Positions 41,201 through 48,181 of a stretch of 64,000 bases of DNA are shown piece after piece; the stretch's first letter is position 1; the number at the start of each line of letters is the position of its first letter. The position numbers were made by a program, and so were the translations under genes. Location: positions 8,422,001 through 8,486,000 of the forward strand of contig NZ_CP071090.1 in assembly GCF_017301735.1 (NCBI RefSeq), given 5' to 3'. A model generated the notes under the pieces. The model saw only the letters and a list, made by a program, of their open reading frames with translations. It was not told the origin of the DNA and did no database searches. The DNA comes from Pyxidicoccus parkwaysis (lineage in GTDB: Bacteria > Myxococcota > Myxococcia > Myxococcales > Myxococcaceae).

Positions 41201-43994
41201 CGAGCCGCTTCGCGCCGGCCTCCTCGTCCTTCACTACCACCGCCGCGTCCTTCACTCCGGGCAGCGCTCGCAGCGCCACTTCCACCTCGCCCAACTCCAC
41301 GCGGAAGCCGCGCACCTTCACCTGTCCGTCGAGACGGCCGAGGAACTCCAGGTTGCCGTCGCCCAGCCAGCGCGCCTTGTCTCCCGTCCGGTACAACCGC
41401 GCTCCGGACTGTCCGCTCAGCGCATCCGGCACGAAGCGGTCCGCCGTGAGGTCCGGCCGATTGTGGTAGCCGTGCGCGACGCTCGCGCCTCCGACGTACA
41501 CCTCGCCGACGACGCCCACCGGACAGGGCTCACCGCGCTCGTCCAGCACGTAGATCTGCACGTTGTGGATGGGAGCGCCGATGGGCGGCAGCGCCGGCCA
41601 CGTCGACGGTGCGCCCGTGGCGCGCCACGCAGTCACCACGTGCGCCTCGGACGGGCCGTACTGGTTCTCCAGCACGCACCCGGGCAGCCGCTCGAAGACG
41701 GACACCAACGCGGGCGTCACGTGGAGTTGCTCTCCCGCCGTCACCACTTCATTCAGCGGCGGGAGCTGCTCTTCGTCCTGGGCCGCTTCGCAGAAGGCCT
41801 GCAACGCCACGAACGGGAGGAAAAGCCGGCCGACGCGGTGCTCGCGCATGAAGCGCAGCATGGCGAGCGGGTCCCTCCGCACCGCCGCGCTGATGAGCAG
41901 CACGCGGCCCCCGAGGAACCACGTGCCGAAGAGTTCCTGGAAGGACACGTCGAAGTTCAGCGAGGCGAACTGGAGTGTCGTCGCGCCCGGGTCCACCGTG
42001 CGCGTCAGCAACCAGCGCATCTGGTTGCCGATGGCCCGGTGGGACATCACGATGCCCTTCGGTCTGCCCGTGCTCCCGGACGTGTAGACGAAGTAGCAGT
42101 TCGTCTCCGGGGACAGCGGCAGCTTCAGCGCGTGAGTGGGCCGCGCGTCGATGCGCTCCGCCTCTTCCTCCAGCCGCACCACGCGCGCCTGGAGGTCGCG
42201 AGGCAGTGCCTCCTCCAGTTGGCCCTGCACCAGCACCACCGGCGCACCCGTGTCGTCCAGCATCTGCGCCAGTCGCTCGGCGGGATAGCTCGAGTCCAGG
42301 GGAAGGAACGCGGCTCCCGCCTTGAGCGTCGCCAGCACCGACACCGGCATTCGCAGGCTGCTTCGCTCCAGGCACAGCCCCACCGTGCCGCCCGGCTTCA
42401 CGCCCAACGCCACCAGATGGTGCGCGAGCTGATTGGCCTGGGCCTCCAGCTGCGCGTACGTCAGTGACTCGCGCCCGTCCGTCACCGCCACCGCGTGCGG
42501 CGTGCGCGAGACTTGCGCCTCCACCCACTCGTGCATCAAGCCCGGCACGTACGAGGCGTCGACCTGGCCGCTCCAGTCCTTCACGAGCCGCCGCCGCTCC
42601 TCCTCGCTCAGCAGCGGGAGCTCACTGACGCGCGTCTCCGGCCGAGCCACCGCCGCGCCCAGCAGACGCACGTAGTGCTCCGCCAGCCTGCGCACCGTCG
42701 CCTCGTCGAAGAGGGCCGTGCTGTACTCCCAGACGCACACCCACCCATCGGCCGTCTCGCGCAGGAACAGCGTGAGGTCGAACTTCGACACGCCGGGCTC
42801 GAAGTCCACCTCCTCCGTCCTCAGCCCGTCCAGCCGCACCAGCGGCGGCGCGCTCTGCAGGACGAACATCACCTGGAACAGCGGCGAGCGGCTCAAGTCG
42901 CGCACGGGCTGCAGCGCGTCCACCAACGTTTCGAAGGGCACGTCCTGGTGCGCGTAGGCCCCGAGGCACGTCTGGCGCACGCGGCCCAGCAGGCTCCGGA
43001 AGCTCTCCTCCACCTCCACGTCCACGCGCAGCGCCAGCGTGTTGGCGAAGAAGCCGATGAGCCCCTCCAGCTCACCCCGGTTGCGCCCCGAAATCGGCGT
43101 GCCCACCACCACGTCGCGCTGCCCGCTGTAGCGCGACAGCAGCGCCTGGAAGCCCGCCAGCAGCAGCATGAAGGGCGTCACCGCCTCCTGCTTGCCGCGC
43201 TCCAGCGCCGCGCGCATCAACTCCGCGGGCATGGGCACGTGCAGCACCTTGCCGTGGATGGACTGCACCGGCGGCCGCTGCCGGTCCACCGGGAGCTCCA
43301 GCATGGGCGACGCTCCCGCCAGCTTCTCCTTCCACCACGCGAGCTGCGCGTCCAGCACCTCGCCCTTCAGCCACCCGCGCTGCCACAGCGCGTAGTCCAC
43401 GTACTGCACCGGCAGCGCCCGCGACGCGGGCTCGGCACCGACGTGGAACGTGGCGTACAGCTCGCGCAGCTCCTGCTCCATCACGCTCAGCGACCAGCCA
43501 TCGCACGCGATGTGGTGCAGCGAGAGCAGCAGCACGTGGTCCTCCACGTCCACCCGCAGCAGCCTCGCCCGCAGCAGCGGACCCGACTTCAAGTCGAAGG
43601 GAAGCCGCGCCTCCTCCTCGGCGCGCCGCACCACCTCGCGCTCACGCTCCTCGCGCGGCAGCGCCTCCAGCGAGTCCACCGGCAGCGGCACCGCCACCTC
43701 GGGCGAAATCACCTGCACGGGCTGGCCTTCCACCTCCGCGAAGGTGGTGCGCAGCGCCTCGTGCCGGCGCACCACTTCCGCCAGCGCGCGCTCCAGCGCG
43801 GCCACGTCCAGCGGGCCCTTCAGCCGCGCGAAGAAGGGGGCGTTGTACGCGAAGCCCTCCGGGTCCAGCTGCGCGAGGAACCACATGCGCTGCTGCGCGA
43901 AGGACAGCGGCGTCGCCGGGCCCCGGGGCGCGGGCACCACCGGGGGCGGCCTGCGGCTGCGGGTGGCCGTGGGCTTCGGCTCGTGCGCGCTCAT
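32298..43994 (-). CDS. four-module NRPS, third adenylation domain degraded, no thioesterase
   Basis: 3898 residues, read as C1-A1-T1-C2-A2-T2-C3-(A3 remnant)-T3-C4-A4-T4. The four condensation domains keep HHxxxDG (near 165, 1226, 2289, 2961). Carrier serines are in GGHSLLATR (about 1033 and 2095), RGGHSLLVMQ (about 2760) and LGGNSLLLQ (about 3821). Hand-read pockets: A1 D-V-Q-F-V-A-Q-V-V-K (proline-like); A2 D-A-L-H-L-G-C-L-F-K (unclear, faintly like hydroxyphenylglycine codes); A4 D-A-W-T-V-A-G-V-C-K (phenylalanine-like). Between C3 and T3 (about 2600-2710) only a decayed end of an adenylation domain remains, without the A3-A5 cores. That module must be loaded in trans or skipped. A condensation domain comes first, so an upstream carrier supplies the starter. 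The chain must pass to another protein for release. Confidence 0.96.
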   Translation of the reverse strand: MSAHEPKPTATRSRRPPPVVPAPRGPATPLSFAQQRMWFLAQLDPEGFAYNAPFFARLKGPLDVAALERALAEVVRRHEALRTTFAEVEGQPVQVISPEVAVPLPVDSLEALPREEREREVVRRAEEEARLPFDLKSGPLLRARLLRVDVEDHVLLLSLHHIACDGWSLSVMEQELRELYATFHVGAEPASRALPVQYVDYALWQRGWLKGEVLDAQLAWWKEKLAGASPMLELPVDRQRPPVQSIHGKVLHVPMPAELMRAALERGKQEAVTPFMLLLAGFQALLSRYSGQRDVVVGTPISGRNRGELEGLIGFFANTLALRVDVEVEESFRSLLGRVRQTCLGAYAHQDVPFETLVDALQPVRDLSRSPLFQVMFVLQSAPPLVRLDGLRTEEVDFEPGVSKFDLTLFLRETADGWVCVWEYSTALFDEATVRRLAEHYVRLLGAAVARPETRVSELPLLSEEERRRLVKDWSGQVDASYVPGLMHEWVEAQVSRTPHAVAVTDGRESLTYAQLEAQANQLAHHLVALGVKPGGTVGLCLERSSLRMPVSVLATLKAGAAFLPLDSSYPAERLAQMLDDTGAPVVLVQGQLEEALPRDLQARVVRLEEEAERIDARPTHALKLPLSPETNCYFVYTSGSTGRPKGIVMSHRAIGNQMRWLLTRTVDPGATTLQFASLNFDVSFQELFGTWFLGGRVLLISAAVRRDPLAMLRFMREHRVGRLFLPFVALQAFCEAAQDEEQLPPLNEVVTAGEQLHVTPALVSVFERLPGCVLENQYGPSEAHVVTAWRATGAPSTWPALPPIGAPIHNVQIYVLDERGEPCPVGVVGEVYVGGASVAHGYHNRPDLTADRFVPDALSGQSGARLYRTGDKARWLGDGNLEFLGRLDGQVKVRGFRVELGEVEVALRALPGVKDAAVVVKDEEAGAKRLVGYVVQGADEAWDVEALKRQLGRRLPEYMVPSVLMRLDALPLTPSGKVDRKALPAPDIDREELGSGYEAPRTPLERQLAQVWEEVLGVRPVGVRDDFFGMGGHSLLATRVVSRLREVLGREVPVRLLFESPTVAGLSERLRELALSAPPPSRPPLLPAPRNGELPLSFAQQRLWFLGQLNAGGATYNLPFVLRLSGRLDVAALSRAVAQVVRRHEALRTTFPEVQGQPVQRISPELTVPVPVEALSARVGESVEDALRRRVVDAFHETFDLEHGPLLRAVLLRVTDEEHVFVLVVHHIVADGWSMDVLCRELEALYVADVKGQEPALKPLAVQYADHAAWQRDWLKDEVLVQQLAWWRAQLGGAPSVLELPADRPRPVVQTFRGASLPVRLSPELCVALRELSRRESVTPYMTLLAAFQVLLARYSGQWDVVVGSPISGRTAKEAEDLIGFFVNTLALRARMEARASFRALLRQVKETVLGAFAHQDVPFEKLVEDLRPERDLSRSPLFQVLFTLQGASPTVTLPGVSTRTWDFASTVAKFDLELLLVDSAQDAIAGQLIYNADLFEPSTVGRMADCFLELLRGLVAEPNARLGALPLLPAAERQRVLETWNATAVDFPRDACVHHLFEAEAARRPNAVALEFGAERLTYAQLEAQANQLAWALVERGVGPDVLVSVCLERSVELIVSLLAILKAGGAYVPLESSYPAQRLEQMLEDSRPRLLLTSRALLPQLPAHALPELMLVEEERLESRPAHAPRAAVGGRNLAYVDFTSGSTGRPKGVAVEHRGVLRLLYGAPYAKLGPEETFLLIAPISFDASTLEVWGPLCLGGRLVVFPPRSPSDLDLLTEVLTRHEVTLLHLTAGLFSQMVDLRMEGLRGVRQLLTGGDVVSAPHVRKTLEELRIPVTACYGPTEGTLFTSTHRMTRLEDVGTSVPIGRPIGNTQVYVLDAGFEPVPPGVAGELFIGGDGLARGYLRQPDVTADRFIPNPFSRVPGERLYRTGDLARWREDGVLEFLGRRDNQVKVRGYRIELAEVDAALLRCPGVKEGLVVVRDGVGGKRLVAYYVEQPGQSLSVSQVRESMKGGLPEFMVPSAFVKLPALPLTANGKVDRKALPAPEAEGLSAGVASAPRTAMEETVAGIWAPLLGLERVGVEDNFFTLGGHSLLATRVMSRLREVLGRDVPVRLLFESPTVAALAERLEGTVAREVGLKAPPLVPATRQGALPLSFAQQRLWFLRQLDTEGYAYNLPFVLRLKGRLDVAALSRAVEQVVRRHESLRTTFAEVQGQPVQRIVPEVTVPVPVEELDVREGEEVEAAMRRRVVEVTQKPFDLEHGPLLRAALLRLTAGEHVLVVVLHHIVADGWSMGVLSRELEALYAAQVKGEDAALDALPVQYADFAVWQREWLRGDVLEQQLAWWRGQLDGAPAVLELPTDRPRPTLQTFRGAVLTVKLSPELSAGLKELSRSEGVTLYMTLLAGYHALFARYSGQWDMVVGSPISGRTTKEVEGLIGFFVNTLALRLRATERMSFRELLHHTRESVLGAFAHQDVPFETLVEDLRLERDLSRSPLFQVAFSLIGLAPTPSLSGLSTSAVDFDAGMAKFDLALTVREDEDGLTAFWERNVALFDEVTVARMAEHFQRLLEAAVALPDALPGTLPLLNEAERHLVLVEWNAYRTEYPPNVPLPEGLTMPEEPRPEARVYVLDETLEPVPVGVWGALWLGGARLAGVPSPELFVPDPLSGEPGGRLFSTGIWGRWRPGGALEIRERLDTPARVKAPRDGGRRAAVPTLDVAALAPEGYVAPRTSMERLVATTWAPLLGLRHVGAEDHFFERGGHSLLVMQVVSRLKDVLGRDVPVRLLFEAPTVALLAERLQELVKGAPESRRKALVRMQGEEESLPLSFAQQRLWFFDRLQPQSPLYNIPLALRLEGALDVPALERTLAELVRRHESLRTTFHQDVGGGVQRIGAPAPLPLPAVDLRGVPEALREQEFNKLCNEEARRPFDLERGPLLRATLVRMGDADHVLMLVVHHIVADGWSMGVLCRELGMVYAAQVKGEEAALEAPPVQYADFAVWQRAWLKGEVLEEQLAWWRQQLEGAPAALELPIDKPRPAVQTFRGAWHWVRLPAELTARLKELSQREGVTLYMTLLAGFQVLLARYSGQWDMVLGSPISGRTTKEVEGLIGFFVNTLALRIRATGGMGFRELLHQVRETVLGAFAHQDVPFETLVDALRPVRDLSRSPVFQVVFALQNAPVSELSMPGLKSRLVDIDAKTSKVDLALSLRESPEGLEGAIEYNTDLFETATVERLGRHLERLLQALVDAPERALRDLPLMSAAEQAKVLAWGGSEEDFEADCIHRLFEAQVARTPDAVALEMEGQTLTYAQMDARANALARVLSERGVGPEVLVGLCIERGMDLVVSMFAVLKAGGAYLPMNPEHPPERLAYMLESSRAALLVAREPYASRVSYRGPTLLLNEGGLDAAPWSPSHRESAPGVAPLQSTHEVTARNLAYVIFTSGSTGRPKGTLLEHRGVANLVEIARGMLGLGPGSRVLQFAPMSFDASVWEIYPPLLTGGTVVLARREQVAPGEPLAELLARERITAATLPPSVLAVLPDVALPELKVLVSAGEACTAELVSRWGQGRRFINGYGPTESTVCTTLGECRPGERPMIGTPARNLVVRVMDEAGHLVPPGVWGELCLGGAGQARGYLGRPDLTAERFVPDPFRRGQRLYRTGDVVRFRDDGRLEYLRRADSQVKVRGVRVEPAEAREALAEHPGVQSVVVMGREDAPGETRLVAYVVPAKGETLTADVLRAWLRRSLPEHAVPSAFVVMEDIPLTPNGKPDWKALPVPDAQRPELSSGYVAPEEGVEKALAQLWAEVLKLDKVGAGDNFFDLGGNSLLLQAVHARMEARVGRKVPLVELFQFPTVRTLAAHLSKGAAPAQAAAPVASSDREDRLRRLSRQRRLRPGSD

Positions 43995-44041
43995 GTCGGC
44001 ACCTCGTCGTGTCGTGTCAGGAGGTCATGCGGAAAGTGAAA

Positions 44042-44087
44042 GGCCCCGCCGAGGCTCCAGCCGTCACCGGCGAAGCTTCGCGGGGCC
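44042..44087 (-). promoter_or_regulatory. hairpin in the leader of the large NRPS
   Basis: GGCCCCGC (44042-44049) pairs with GCGGGGCC (44080-44087); a small palindrome CGAAGCTTCG (44071-44080) lies inside. It sits in the 136-base gap between the free carrier protein and the NRPS start (43994). It may be a partial terminator that lowers read-through into the 11.7-kb gene. Confidence 0.4.
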
Positions 44088-44130
44088 CTGGCGGCACCCT
44101 GCGGTGCCACGAGCACTGCGCTCATCAGGC

Positions 44131-44397
44131 TCAAGCCGCCGGCACGGAGCGGCCCTGCTCGCGCAGCAGCTCCTCACACAGCGCGGCCACGTGCTCCAGC
44201 GTGTTGAACAGGTCCACCATGGAGAGCTGCACGCCCAGCTCCTTCTCGATGCGGTTGGCGAGCATCGTCGCCATCAGCGAGTTGCCTCCCACTTCCAGGA
44301 AGTGGTCCTCGGGGCGGACGGCCTCCACCCCGAGCAGCTCGCGCCAGTAGCTCGACAGCCGCTCCATCAGCGAAGCGCTGTGTTCGTCGTTGCTCAC
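44131..44397 (-). CDS. free-standing acyl/peptidyl carrier protein
   Basis: 88 residues from GTG 44397, chosen because AGGAGTG lies about six bases upstream. GTG 44412 is in frame but lacks this. The phosphopantetheine site is DHFLEVGGNSLMATMLANR. The protein is acidic and helical as expected. It lies between an acyl-AMP ligase and an NRPS that starts with a condensation domain. It is most likely loaded by that ligase and donates the starter acyl group to C1. Alternatively it could serve the module whose adenylation domain is lost. Confidence 0.9.
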   Translation of the reverse strand: MSNDEHSASLMERLSSYWRELLGVEAVRPEDHFLEVGGNSLMATMLANRIEKELGVQLSMVDLFNTLEHVAALCEELLREQGRSVPAA

Positions 44398-44428
44398 GTT
44401 GTCACTCCTCACCGCACGGAGACACGGC

Positions 44429-46117
44429 TCAGCCCGGCTTCGCGGACAGCTCCTTCAGGCGCTCCCTCAGCAGGTACTTGCGGATCTTCCCCGAGGGCGT
44501 CTTCGGCATCTCCGCCACCACTTCCAGCCGGTCCGGCCAGTACTGGTTGGACATGCCCAGTCCCTTGAGGTGGTTGCGCAATTCCGCCAGCGTCGGCGCG
44601 TCCTCGCGCGGCACCACCACCGCGCACACCCGCTCGCCGCCGATGCGGTCGTCGGAGTGGCCCACCACCGCCACCTCCTTCACCTTCGGGTGCGAGTAGA
44701 GCGCCGACTCCACCTCGACGACGGGAATCTTCTGGCCGTACCGGAAGATGACGTCCTTGAGCCGCCCGACGATGCGGATGCCGCCCCGCCCGTCGTCGCG
44801 CGCGAGGTCTCCGGTGTCGAACCAACCCTCCGCGTCCACGCACGCGGAGTAGATGTCCTCACGCTTGAAGTAGCCCAGGCACTGGCTGGCGCCGCGCACC
44901 AGCAGCCGGCCCGTCCCCTCCGGGAAGGGCGTGCCGTCCTCGGCCAGCGCGGGGACGATTTTGACCTCCATCCACTCCACGGGACGCCCGTCGCTGCTCG
45001 ACGGCCACTCGGGTGGGTCCTCGCGGCGCGTTATCGTCACCGCGCCGTTCTCCGTCATGCCCCAGAGTGTATGTAATTGGACACCGAAGTCCTCACGCAC
45101 CGCGGCAATGAGGTGCGGAGGCACGGGGATGGAGCCGGTGGCGAGCCGCCGGAGCGACGACGTGTCGCGTCCATGTTTACGCTTCGCGGCAATCACATTC
45201 ATGATGTACGTGGGAATCCCATACATGAACGTGACGCGCTGCTCCTCGATGAGCCGCAGCGTGAGCTCCGGGTCTCCCACGTCCATGTAGACGGCGGTGG
45301 CTCCGAGGAGCACCGGCATCAGGTACAGGTACGTGAAGCCGCTCGACGCGGTGAGCAACGACGGCAGCGACACCACGTCGTCGTTCTGCAGCGCCAGGGT
45401 GTCACTGAGCGCGCGGGTGATGCCGTAGTTCGTGTTGTGCGAGTGGATGACGCCCTTGGGCTCGCCCGTCGTACCGGACGTGTAGAGGACGTTGCACAGG
45501 TCGTCCGCGCGCGCCTCCAATTCATCCAGCACGCTCTTCGGGCGCTCATCCTCCCAGCGACGTTGGATGAAGTGCGTCTCGAAATCCAACTCACCGTCTT
45601 CACGCGGTGTCTGGGTATCCAGTCCGATGAGCACGCGATGTTTCAACGTGGGCAGCGCGCGCGCCAATTCACGCGCCATGTCACGGTGCGAGTGCCCCGT
45701 CCAGCTCGCGGGCCCGACGTAGACGGAGGCCTCGGTCCTGCCGAGGATGAACTCCACCTCGCGGCGGCGGTAGTCCGGAGGAATGGGCGCGATGACGGCA
45801 CCGATGCGCGCGCACGCGAGCGCCAGCGCGGTGAATTGCCACCAGTTCGGAAGCTGCACCGCCACGAGCTGCCCGCGGCCCACACCCAACTCCAGCAGTG
45901 CGCACGCGAAACGCTCCGTGTATTGCCCCAGCTCCGCGTATGTCAGTTTGGTGACGTCCTTCGCGAAGTAACGGGCTGCGACAATCGCTGTTTTATTCGG
46001 ATGGGACTGGATGGCACGGCGCAGATCGTCGAGCACCGTCTCATCACGCCACCAGCCCCTGCTCCGAAACAGCGCCCCATTCTCCAGTGCCGAGCTCCTG
46101 CCGATACCTCCCGCCAT
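44429..46117 (-). CDS. acyl/aryl-AMP ligase
   Basis: About 562 residues of the ANL superfamily. Motifs: LYTSGTTGEPKGVIHSH (A3, ATP binding), YGIPTYIMNVIA, TLWGMTENG (A5), WFDTGDLA (A7), RLKDVIFRYGQKIPVVEVE (A8) and the catalytic Lys in TPSGKIRKYLLRE (A10). It resembles cyclohexanecarboxylate- or aryl-acid-activating ligases more than amino-acid domains. It probably activates a carboxylic acid starter and loads the adjacent carrier protein. ATG 46117 is preferred over GTG 46126 because GGGAG then sits ten bases upstream. It heads the ligase-carrier-NRPS transcript and is divergent from the transketolase operon. Confidence 0.9.
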   Translation of the reverse strand: MAGGIGRSSALENGALFRSRGWWRDETVLDDLRRAIQSHPNKTAIVAARYFAKDVTKLTYAELGQYTERFACALLELGVGRGQLVAVQLPNWWQFTALALACARIGAVIAPIPPDYRRREVEFILGRTEASVYVGPASWTGHSHRDMARELARALPTLKHRVLIGLDTQTPREDGELDFETHFIQRRWEDERPKSVLDELEARADDLCNVLYTSGTTGEPKGVIHSHNTNYGITRALSDTLALQNDDVVSLPSLLTASSGFTYLYLMPVLLGATAVYMDVGDPELTLRLIEEQRVTFMYGIPTYIMNVIAAKRKHGRDTSSLRRLATGSIPVPPHLIAAVREDFGVQLHTLWGMTENGAVTITRREDPPEWPSSSDGRPVEWMEVKIVPALAEDGTPFPEGTGRLLVRGASQCLGYFKREDIYSACVDAEGWFDTGDLARDDGRGGIRIVGRLKDVIFRYGQKIPVVEVESALYSHPKVKEVAVVGHSDDRIGGERVCAVVVPREDAPTLAELRNHLKGLGMSNQYWPDRLEVVAEMPKTPSGKIRKYLLRERLKELSAKPG

Positions 46118-46201
46118 CTCGAGCACGCTCCCTGGAATGGTGGGCCAACGCGGCCGCGCGCGACCATAGCTTTCGCTGGTTTTTCGTGCAAGGCTGCGAA
46201 G

Positions 46202-46266
46202 TCACACACTCCTTTGCTGTGCCTCAATCACACACATTGACTTGCGTGCATCAGGTTTCCTAGCTT
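46202..46266 (+). promoter_or_regulatory. candidate promoter of the amino-group-carrier operon with paired TCACACAC repeats
   Basis: TTGACT (46237-46242) with TAGCTT (46261-46266) 18 bases downstream is a passable vegetative-type promoter 30 bases before the transketolase start. Two identical words TCACACAC (46202-46209 and 46228-46235) are 26 bases apart just upstream of the -35, a position suited to an activator or repressor. The region is AT-richer than its surroundings and also serves the divergent ligase gene. Confidence 0.4.
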
Positions 46267-46296
46267 GCGCGGCAAAGCCAGGAATCTTCGACAGAG

Positions 46297-47145
46297 ATGA
46301 CGACGTCCGAACCCCTGCGGACGCAAATGACACCCATGGCACAGGCACCCCTCGAGGAGCGCGCGCGTCGCATCCGTCGGACCATCGTCCGGCTCGCGGC
46401 GACGTCCACCGGCTGCCACCTCGGCGGCTCGCTGTCGATGGTGGACGTCCTCGTCGCGTTGCTCGGCCGCGTCATGCACGTGGACCCGAGCGCGCCGCGC
46501 GCCGAGGTGAGAGATCATCTCATCCTCTCCAAGGGCCATGCGGCCGCCGGCCTCTACGCCGCGCTGGCGGAGTTCGGCTTCATCGATGTTGAAGAACTGG
46601 TACGCGGATACAACGCGGAAGGCAGCCACTTCACCGGACACGTGAGCGCGAAGGTGCCGGGCGTGGACTTCCCCACCGGCAGCCTCGGACATGGATTGGG
46701 GCTGGGTGTCGGGCTCGCGCTGGGGCACCGGATGAGACAGCGGCCCAACCGTGTCTACGTCCTCTGCGGCGACGGTGAGATGGGCGAGGGCTCGAACTGG
46801 GAGGCGATTCAGGTCGCCGCGCACCACCGGCTCTCGAATCTCACCATCATCGTGGACCGCAACGGCGGACAGAACGACGGACCCACGGAGGCCATCCTGT
46901 CGCAGAAGGCGCTCGGAGAGAGATTGCGCGCCTTCGGCATGCAGACGGCCGAGGTGGACGGGCACGACGTGAATGCGCTCTGCGCGGCGCTGGAGGCGCC
47001 CTCCGACGGGCCGCGCGCGCTGGTGGCCAACACGCAGAAGGGCGCGGGCGTGCCCATGCTGCGCGGCAAGGGGCCGCACTACGCCGTCTTCAGCGCGGAT
47101 CATCTCAAGCGCGCGCTGGCCTCGCTCGGTGAGGTGACGCCGTGA
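46297..47145 (+). CDS. transketolase, N-terminal (TPP-binding) subunit
   Basis: 282 residues forming the thiamine-diphosphate half of a split transketolase. The TPP motif begins LCGDGEMGEGSNWEA and ends in IVDRNGGQ; GHAAAGLYAAL and GSLGHGLGLGVGLA are typical. With the next gene it makes a complete enzyme that moves a two-carbon ketol group. In the streptomycete vazabitide/azinomycin-type pathway such a split transketolase lengthens a carrier-bound glutamate semialdehyde (established for that pathway). The same is inferred here because it leads an operon with LysW, LysX and LysY homologues. It overlaps its partner by four bases (GTGA). Confidence 0.92.
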   Translation: MTTSEPLRTQMTPMAQAPLEERARRIRRTIVRLAATSTGCHLGGSLSMVDVLVALLGRVMHVDPSAPRAEVRDHLILSKGHAAAGLYAALAEFGFIDVEELVRGYNAEGSHFTGHVSAKVPGVDFPTGSLGHGLGLGVGLALGHRMRQRPNRVYVLCGDGEMGEGSNWEAIQVAAHHRLSNLTIIVDRNGGQNDGPTEAILSQKALGERLRAFGMQTAEVDGHDVNALCAALEAPSDGPRALVANTQKGAGVPMLRGKGPHYAVFSADHLKRALASLGEVTP

Positions 47146-48179
47146 CGGCCGCCACGCAGGGCGGCGCGGACCTGGCCGTGGCACCGGAGGCGTGGCTGAA
47201 GGAGAACCCCTCGCTGTCCAACCGGCAGGTGTTCCGTCACGCGCTCGCGCGCTTCGCGGACGACGACGCGAGCGTCGTGCTGCTGGAGGCGGACCTGGCG
47301 GGCGGCGGAGACCCCTTCGAGGCGCGCCACCCGGACCGCTTCATCAACCTGGGCATCTGCGAGGCGACGATGCTCGACGCGGCCGCCGGCATGGCCGCCG
47401 CCGGGCAGAAGGTCTTCGCCCATACCTTCGCGGCCTTCGGGGCGATGCGCGCGTGTGAGCAGGTGCGGCTCGGCCTGGCGTATGGGCGTGCCAACGTGAA
47501 GCTCGTCTGCGATTACGGCGGGCTGTCCGGCGCGTTCTTCGGGCCCACGCACCACGCCATCGAAGACCTGGCCATCCTCCGCTCCATGCCCGGCATGACG
47601 GTGGTGTCTCCGGCGGACGCGCTGGAGACGGTGCAGGCCATCCGCGCGCTCGTGGACTTCGAGGGGCCGGTGTACCTGCGGCTCGGCCGCAACCGGGTGA
47701 GCCGGCTGGACGTGGCGCGCCCCGCGTTTCAGATCGGCAAGGCGATGTGCCTGCGCGAGGGCGATGACGTGGGCCTCATCGCGCACGGCGAGGTGGGCGT
47801 GGCGGTGGCGCTGGAGGCCGCGGAGCTGCTGGAGGCGCAGGGCGTCTTTGCGCGCGTGCTCAACATGCACACGCTCAAGCCGCTGGACGTGGCGGCACTG
47901 CGCGAGACGGCGGAGCGCACGCGACTGCTCGTCACGGTGGAGGAGCACACCGTCATCGGAGGCCTTGGCGGCGCGGTGTGCGAGAGCGTCTGTGAGCTGG
48001 GGCTGGGCGCGCGAGTCCTTCGCGTGGGCATCCAGGACCGGTATGACGCCACGGCCGGTTCGCACGAGGAATTGCTGAAACGCCATGGCATCGACGGAGC
48101 CACGGTGGCCGAACAGATTCTGCACGCACTGCCGCGCCCGCTCCGGGCGGCGCTGAAACCTGCCCTCAGGAGGGGATGA
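47142..48179 (+). CDS. transketolase, C-terminal subunit
   Basis: 345 residues containing the pyrimidine-binding and C-terminal domains. INLGICEATMLDAAAGMA carries the conserved catalytic Glu; HTFAAFGAMRACEQVRLGLAY and MPGMTVVSPADALE follow the family order; the last domain contains LVTVEEHTVIGGLGGAVCE. It works only with the N-terminal subunit. The start is GTG 47142, overlapping the upstream stop. Confidence 0.92.
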   Translation: MTAATQGGADLAVAPEAWLKENPSLSNRQVFRHALARFADDDASVVLLEADLAGGGDPFEARHPDRFINLGICEATMLDAAAGMAAAGQKVFAHTFAAFGAMRACEQVRLGLAYGRANVKLVCDYGGLSGAFFGPTHHAIEDLAILRSMPGMTVVSPADALETVQAIRALVDFEGPVYLRLGRNRVSRLDVARPAFQIGKAMCLREGDDVGLIAHGEVGVAVALEAAELLEAQGVFARVLNMHTLKPLDVAALRETAERTRLLVTVEEHTVIGGLGGAVCESVCELGLGARVLRVGIQDRYDATAGSHEELLKRHGIDGATVAEQILHALPRPLRAALKPALRRG

Positions 48180-48181
48180 GA

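Noticed and set aside
38439..42467. Long open frame antisense to the large NRPS (also one at 33897-36452)
   Set aside because: Mirror of NRPS codon bias, rich in Arg, His and Gln, without ribosome sites or conserved segments.
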